DNA from: Eutreptiella sp. 'Long Island Sound 2002'
Lineage: Eukaryota; Euglenozoa; Euglenophyceae; Eutreptiales; Eutreptiaceae
Direction: 5' to 3'
Assembly (NCBI GenBank): GCA_964036045.1
Contig: OZ038381.1
Location: 160,212,283 to 160,276,282, forward strand
DNA length: 64,000 nucleotides
Each line of letters starts with the position of its first letter. Position 1 is the first letter of the stretch. Shown here piece by piece: positions 58,301 to 64,000 of this stretch. The translations under genes and the position numbers were made by a program. The notes beneath the pieces were generated by a model. That model made no database searches. It saw only the letters and a list, made by a program, of their open reading frames with translations, and was not told the DNA's origin.

Positions 58301-61300
58301 AAAGGCACCCAAAAGTCCCGGATTTTGTGCACATTGGCCGCCGACAGCCCCAAACCAAAAACAGACCATATCTTGGGCGATGTGGCTCAAAACGCGGTTT
58401 CGAGCGCACCTAATCCACCAGCAACCACCCACTTTTGGTGGTTTCCACCCCTCAAAATTGCCCAAACCGACGCCTAGACCCCCGTACCTAGGCCCAGTGG
58501 GCTGTAGCAAGCTGCAAGAGGTAGCCCAAAGAGGTGGGTGCCCAAATGGGTCAACAAGGTCCACCGGGTACAAAAAAAAGACTTTTGTCAAAAATGATCT
58601 TGGACCACATGGAATGCCCAGACAAGTGTTTTGGGCGCGTTTTGAGCTCGTGGTGGTCCGTCTTGGCCCCTCCTAAAATCCCAAAATGACTTGAAAATGG
58701 GCTGTTTTGGGACAAAAAATGGGTCAAAAATGGGTCAAAAATGGGGGTTTCCAAAAATGATCCTAGACCATTCGGGGTATACAAACAAGTGAAATGAGCC
58801 CATTTTGAGCCCATTGCAAGCCATTTTGGCCCTCCAAAGTGACAAAATGCCTTGAAAAAGTGTTGTTTTGGGACAAAAAATGGGTCAGAAGTGAGTCAAA
58901 AAATGTGTTTTTCCAAAAATGATCCTAAACCATTTTGGATGCGAAAACCAAGTGAAATGAGCCCTTTTTGAGCCCATTGCAAGCCAGTTTGGCGACTCCA
59001 AAGTCACAATATGCCTTGAAAATGGGTTGTTTTGGGACCAAAAATCAATCAAAAATGGATCAAAAATGTGTTTTTCCAAAGATACTTCGGACTATCTGGG
59101 GTGCACAAACAAGTGGAATGAGCCCATGTTGAGCAATTTTGGCTCCTGTGAAGGCCGAAAGGGCCTTGAAAATGGGCCAATTTGGGACCACAACTGTGAA
59201 GGCCGAAAGGGCCTTGAAAATGGGCCAATTTGGGACCACAAATGGCTCAAAAACGGGTCAAAACCATGGTTCTCCAAAAATGATCCCGGTCCAGTTGTGG
59301 TGCCCAATCGGATGAATACAAGTCATTTTGAACCCCTCTTGAGCCGTGCTCATCCACTTTCCCTTACGAACTTCATTTGTTGTTCAAACCTCCTAGATGA
59401 TGTTCCTTGCCCCACCAGCTCGGTCCCAATATTCAATCCTGGTTTGGGCTAGGGTCACCGAGCTGGTGGAACAGTCTTGGTTTTATAACCCTTTTTAGTG
59501 TCTAGGGTGGACCCACTAGGTTCAGCAAGCAAGCTGCAACCAAGCAAGCAGGCAAGCAGCAAGCAGCACGCAGGCGCGAAATGGGGAAAAATCACAGCTC
59601 CAGCATGGTGCTTCAGATTCGGCCAAAAATTTGGTGGATGCTACCTATGGGTGTGAGGGACAACCACACAAAGTATGAGCCAGAAAATGAACGGTGGCGG
59701 CCAGGAACGGGCGTTGCAAGTGCCGGACCTCCATTTTAAAATCTGCAATTTAGGGCCAAAATCAGCCTTTTGTTTTTTTTTGCCTAAAACCACCCCGGAA
59801 CCTGCTAAAACGGCAAAATGAAAAGAAATAGTGGCAACTCTACACATGCAGCTCGACTTCCTTGTGCCAAAGGGCCCTCTAAATCCACAATTTGCCCGCG
59901 AACCGCCCCCAAAAGGCACCCAAAAGTCCCGGATTTTGTGCACATTGGCCGCCGACAGCCCCAAACCAAAAACAGACCATATCTTGGGCGATGTGGCTCA
60001 AAACGCGGTTTCGAGCGCACCTAATCCACCAGCAACCACCCACTTTTGGTGGTTTCCACCCCTCAAAATTGCCCAAACCGACGCCTAGACCCCCGTACCT
60101 AGGCCCAGTGGGCTGTAGCAAGCTGCAAGAGGTAGCCCAAAGAGGTGGGTGCCCAAATGGGTCAACAAGGTCCACCGGGTACAAAAAAAAGACTTTTGTC
60201 AAAAATGATCTTGGACCACATGGAATGCCCAAACAAGTGTTTTGGGCGCGTTTTGAGCTCGTGGTGGTCCGTCTTGGCCCCTCCTAAAATCCCAAAATGA
60301 CTTGAAAATGGGCTGTTTTGGGACAAAAAATGGGTCAAAAATGGGTCAAAAATGGGGGTTTCCAAAAATGATCCTAGACCATTCGGGGTATACAAACAAG
60401 TGAAATGAGCCCATTTTGAGCCCATTGCAAGCCATTTTGGCCCTCCAAAGTGACAAAATGCCTTGAAAAAGTGTTGTTTTGGGACAAAAAATGGGTCAGA
60501 AGTGAGTCAAAAAATGTGTTTTTCCAAAAATGATCCTAAACCATTTTGGATGCGAAAACCAAGTGAAATGAGCCCTTTTTGAGCCCATTGCAAGCCAGTT
60601 TGGCGACTCCAAAGTCACAATATGCCTTGAAAATGGGTTGTTTTGGGACCAAAAATCAATCAAAAATGGATCAAAAATGTGTTTTTCCAAAGATACTTCG
60701 GACTATCTGGGGTGCACAAACAAGTGGAATGAGCCCATGTTGAGCAATTTTGGCTCCTGTGAAGGCCGAAAGGGCCTTGAAAATGGGCCAATTTGGGACC
60801 ACAACTGTGAAGGCCGAAAGGGCCTTGAAAATGGGCCAATTTGGGACCACAAATGGCTCAAAAACGGGTCAAAACCATGGTTCTCCAAAAATGATCCCGG
60901 TCCAGTTGTGGTGCCCAATCGGATGAATACAAGTCATTTTGAACCCCTCTTGAGCCGTGCTCATCCACTTTCCCTTACGAACTTCATTTGTTGTTCAAAC
61001 CTCCTAGATGATGTTCCTTGCCCCACCAGCTCGGTCCCAATATTCAATCCTGGTTTGGGCTAGGGTCACCGAGCTGGTGGAACAGTCTTGGTTTTATAAC
61101 CCTTTTTAGTGTCTAGGGTGGACCCACTAGGTTCAGCAAGCAAGCTGCAACCAAGCAAGCAGGCAAGCAGCAAGCAGCACGCAGGCGCGAAATGGGGAAA
61201 AATCACAGCTCCAGCATGGTGCTTCAGATTCGGCCAAAAATTTGGTGGATGCTACCTATGGGTGTGAGGGACAACCACACAAAGTATGAGCCAGAAACTG

Positions 61301-63479
61301 AACGGTGGCGGCCAGGAACGGGCGTTGCAAGTGCCGGACCTCCATTTTAAAATCTGCAATTTAGGGCCAAAATCAGCCTTTTGTTTTTTTTTGCCTAAAA
61401 CCACCCCGGAACCTGCTAAAACGGCAAAATGAAAAGAAATAGTGGCAACTCTACACATGCAGCTCGACTTCCTTGTGCCAAAGGGCCCTCTAAATCCACA
61501 ATTTGCCCGCGAACCGCCCCCAAAAGGCACCCAAAAGTCCCGGATTTTGTGCACATTGGCCGCCGACAGCCCCAAACCAAAAACAGACCATATCTTGGGC
61601 GATGTGGCTCAAAACGCGGTTTCGAGCGCACCTAATCCACCAGCAACCACCCACTTTTGGTGGTTTCCACCCCTCAAAATTGCCCAAACCGACGCCTAGA
61701 CCCCCGTACCTAGGCCCAGTGGGCTGTAGCAAGCTGCAAGAGGTAGCCCAAAGAGGTGGGTGCCCAAATGGGTCAACAAGGTCCACCGGGTACAAAAAAA
61801 AGACTTTTGTCAAAAATGATCTTGGACCACATGGAATGCCCAAACAAGTGTTTTGGGCGCGTTTTGAGCTCGTGGTGGTCCGTCTTGGCCCCTCCTAAAA
61901 TCCCAAAATGACTTGAAAATGGGCTGTTTTGGGACAAAAAATGGGTCAAAAATGGGTCAAAAATGGGGGTTTCCAAAAATGATCCTAGACCATTCGGGGT
62001 ATACAAACAAGTGAAATGAGCCCATTTTGAGCCCATTGCAAGCCATTTTGGCCCTCCAAAGTGACAAAATGCCTTGAAAAAGTGTTGTTTTGGGACAAAA
62101 AATGGGTCTGAAGTGAGTCAAAAAATGTGTTTTTCCAAAAATGATCCTAAACCATTTTGGATGCGAAAACCAAGTGAGGTGAGCCCTTTTTGAGCCCATT
62201 GCAAGCCAGTTTGGCGACTCCAAAGTCACAATATGCCTTGAAAATGGGTTGTTTTGGGACCAAAAATCAATCAAAAATGGATCAAAAATGTGTTTTTCCA
62301 AAGATACTTCGGACTATCTGGGGTGCACAAACAAGTGGAATGAGCCCATGTTGAGCAATTTTGGCTCCTGTGAAGGCCGAAAGGGCCTTGAAAATGGGCC
62401 AATTTGGGACCACAACTGTGAAGGCCGAAAGGGCCTTGAAAATGGGCCAATTTGGGACCACAAATGGCTCAAAAACGGGTCAAAACCATGGTTCTCCAAA
62501 AATGATCCCGGTCCAGTTGTGGTGCCCAATCGGATGAATACAAGTCATTTTGAACCCCTCTTGAGCCGTGCTCATCCACTTTCCCTTACGAACTTCATTT
62601 GTTGTTCAAACCTCCTAGATGATGTTCCTTGCCCCACCAGCTCGGTCCCAATATTCAATCCTGGTTTGGGCTAGGGTCACCGAGCTGGTGGAACAGTCTT
62701 GGTTTTATAACCCTTTTTAGTGTCTAGGGTGGACCCACTAGGTTCAGCAAGCAAGCTGCAACCAAGCAAGCAGGCAAGCAGCAAGCAGCACGCACGCGCG
62801 AAATGGGGAAAAATCACAGCTCCAGCATGGTGCTTCAGATTCGGCCAAAAATTTGGTGGATGCTACCTATGGGTGTGAGGGACAACCACACAAAGTATGA
62901 GCCAGAAACTGAACGGTGGCGGCCAGGAACGGGCGTTGCAAGTGCCGGACCTCCATTTTAAAATCTGCAATTTAGGGCCAAAATCAGCCTTTTGTTTTTT
63001 TTTTGCCTAAAACCACCCCGGAACCTGCTAAAACGGCAAAATGAAAAGAAATAGTGGCAACTCTACACATGCAGCTCGACTTCCTTGTGCCAAAGGGCCC
63101 TCTAAATCCACAATTTGCCCGCGAACCGCCCCCAAAAGGCACCCAAAAGTCCCGGATTTTGTGCACATTGGCCGCCGACAGCCCCAAACCAAAAACAGAC
63201 CATATCTTGGGCGATGTGGCTCAAAACGCGGTTTCGAGCGCACCTAATCCACCAGCAACCACCCACTTTTGGTGGTTTCCACCCCTCAAAATTGCCCAAA
63301 CCGACGCCTAGACCCCCGTACCTAGGCCCAGTGGGCTGTAGCAAGCCGCAAGAGGTAGCCCAAAGAGGTGGGTGCCCAAATGGGTCAACAAGGTCCACTG
63401 GGTACAAAAAAAAGACTTTTGTCAAAAATGATCTTGGATCACATGGAATGCCCAAACAAGTGTTTTGGGCGCGTTTTTG

Positions 63480-64000
63480 AGCTCGTGGTGGCCCGTTGTG
63501 GCCCTCCTAAAATCCCAAAATGACTTGAAAATGGGCCATTTGGGGACAAAAAATGGGTGAAAATAGGGTCAAAAATGGGGGTTTCCAAAAATGATCCTAC
63601 ACCATTCGGGGTGCCAAAAAAAAAGTGAAATGAGACCATTTTGAGCGCAGTGCAAGCCATTTTGGCCCCTCCAAAGTCACAAAATGCCTTGAAAATGGGC
63701 TGTTTTGGGACAAAAAAATGGGTCAAAAATGGGCAAAAATGGGTCAAAAATGGGTCAAAAATGGGTTTTTCCAAAAATGATCCTAAAACTTTTGGGGTGC
63801 CAAAACAAGTGAAATGAGACCATTTTGAGCCCATTGCAAGCCATTTTGGCCCCTCCAAAGTGACAAAATGCCTTGAAAATGGGCTGTTTTGGATCAAAAA
63901 ATGGGTCAAAAAAGGGTCAAAAATGTGTTTTTCCAAAAATGATCGTGAAACATTTGGGGTGCCAAAACAAGTGAAATGAGCCCATTTTGAGCCCATTGCA
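63480..64000. repeat. Diverged array edge with extra ~162-180 bp subrepeats
   Basis: After about 63480 the twelfth unit departs from the array consensus (GGCCCGTTGTGGCCC, GTGCCAAAAAAAAAGTGAAA, then extra GGGTCAAAAATG copies). It continues with CCAAAAATGATC at about 63587, 63770 and 63935, showing a different number and type of internal repeats from units 1-11. Confidence 0.8.

Larger units (their letters stand above)
44957..64000 (+). repeat. Tandem array of 1.61-kb ACCGAG-element units (12 units, runs off the window)
   Basis: Head-to-tail units begin with CTAGGGTCACCGAGCTGG at 44957, 46556, 48168, 49780, 51392, 53004, 54616, 56228, 57838, 59449, 61060 and 62671. Unit 1 is 1599 bp and the others 1610-1612 bp. 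Units 2-11 differ by only a few bases each; unit 1 and the end of unit 12 are more diverged. Each unit contains a 5' GGTTTTATAACC motif, a GCAAGCAGCAAGC tract, a poly-T run of 8-10, a GCGCGTTTTGAGC block, 4-5 diverged ~162-bp internal repeats, a 48-bp tandem duplication and a 3' CCACCAGCTCGGT. Frames of 141, 131 and 117 residues recur in each unit on both strands but only mirror sequence identity. It is a satellite derived from a dispersed element also present at 4-6 and 13.5-17 kb. Confidence 0.97.

Overview
This window looks like nuclear DNA from a large, repeat-rich eukaryotic genome. Genes are split by many GT-AG introns, and DNA transposon relics, foldback elements, satellites and long C/G homopolymers are everywhere; there is no bacterial operon or Shine-Dalgarno organisation. 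The main gene and the transposase relics would fit a protist or alga. My best guess is a green (prasinophyte-type) alga with a very large genome, but that assignment is inference only. The one convincing protein-coding gene lies on the minus strand from about 41.85 kb down to at least 9.4 kb. I could join 19 exons whose GT-AG boundaries and reading phases all agree. They encode about 780 residues: a signal peptide, a cysteine-rich PAN/Apple-like module, a linker, and an almost full-length glycoside hydrolase family 81 (endo-1,3-beta-glucanase) domain with its catalytic motifs. Only the last C-terminal exon(s) were not located. Coding sequence is about 7% of that 32-kb span. Layout: 0-8 kb holds degenerate transposon-type reading frames, two inverted copies of a repeat family called here the 'ACCGAG element', a MULE-type transposase pseudogene (6.5-7.65 kb) and an adjoining tandem array. 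From 9.4 to 41.85 kb is the GH81 gene, whose introns hold more ACCGAG elements (10.2, 13.6-17.0 kb), nested foldback elements marked by a perfect 22-bp palindrome (18.6-20.6 kb), a clean hAT-type MITE with an 8-bp target duplication (21.37-21.72 kb), two (AACAC)n satellites, a PIF/Harbinger transposase pseudogene (36.3-37.15 kb) and tRNA-like promoter pieces. From 41.9 to 44.9 kb is mostly low-complexity DNA with one degenerate coding stretch. From 44.96 kb to the end is a near-perfect head-to-tail array of about twelve 1.61-kb ACCGAG-element units. Only the GH81 gene appears functional. The rest of the window is a record of successive transposon insertion into one gene and of satellite amplification next to it. 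No rRNA gene, intact tRNA gene or CRISPR array was seen.
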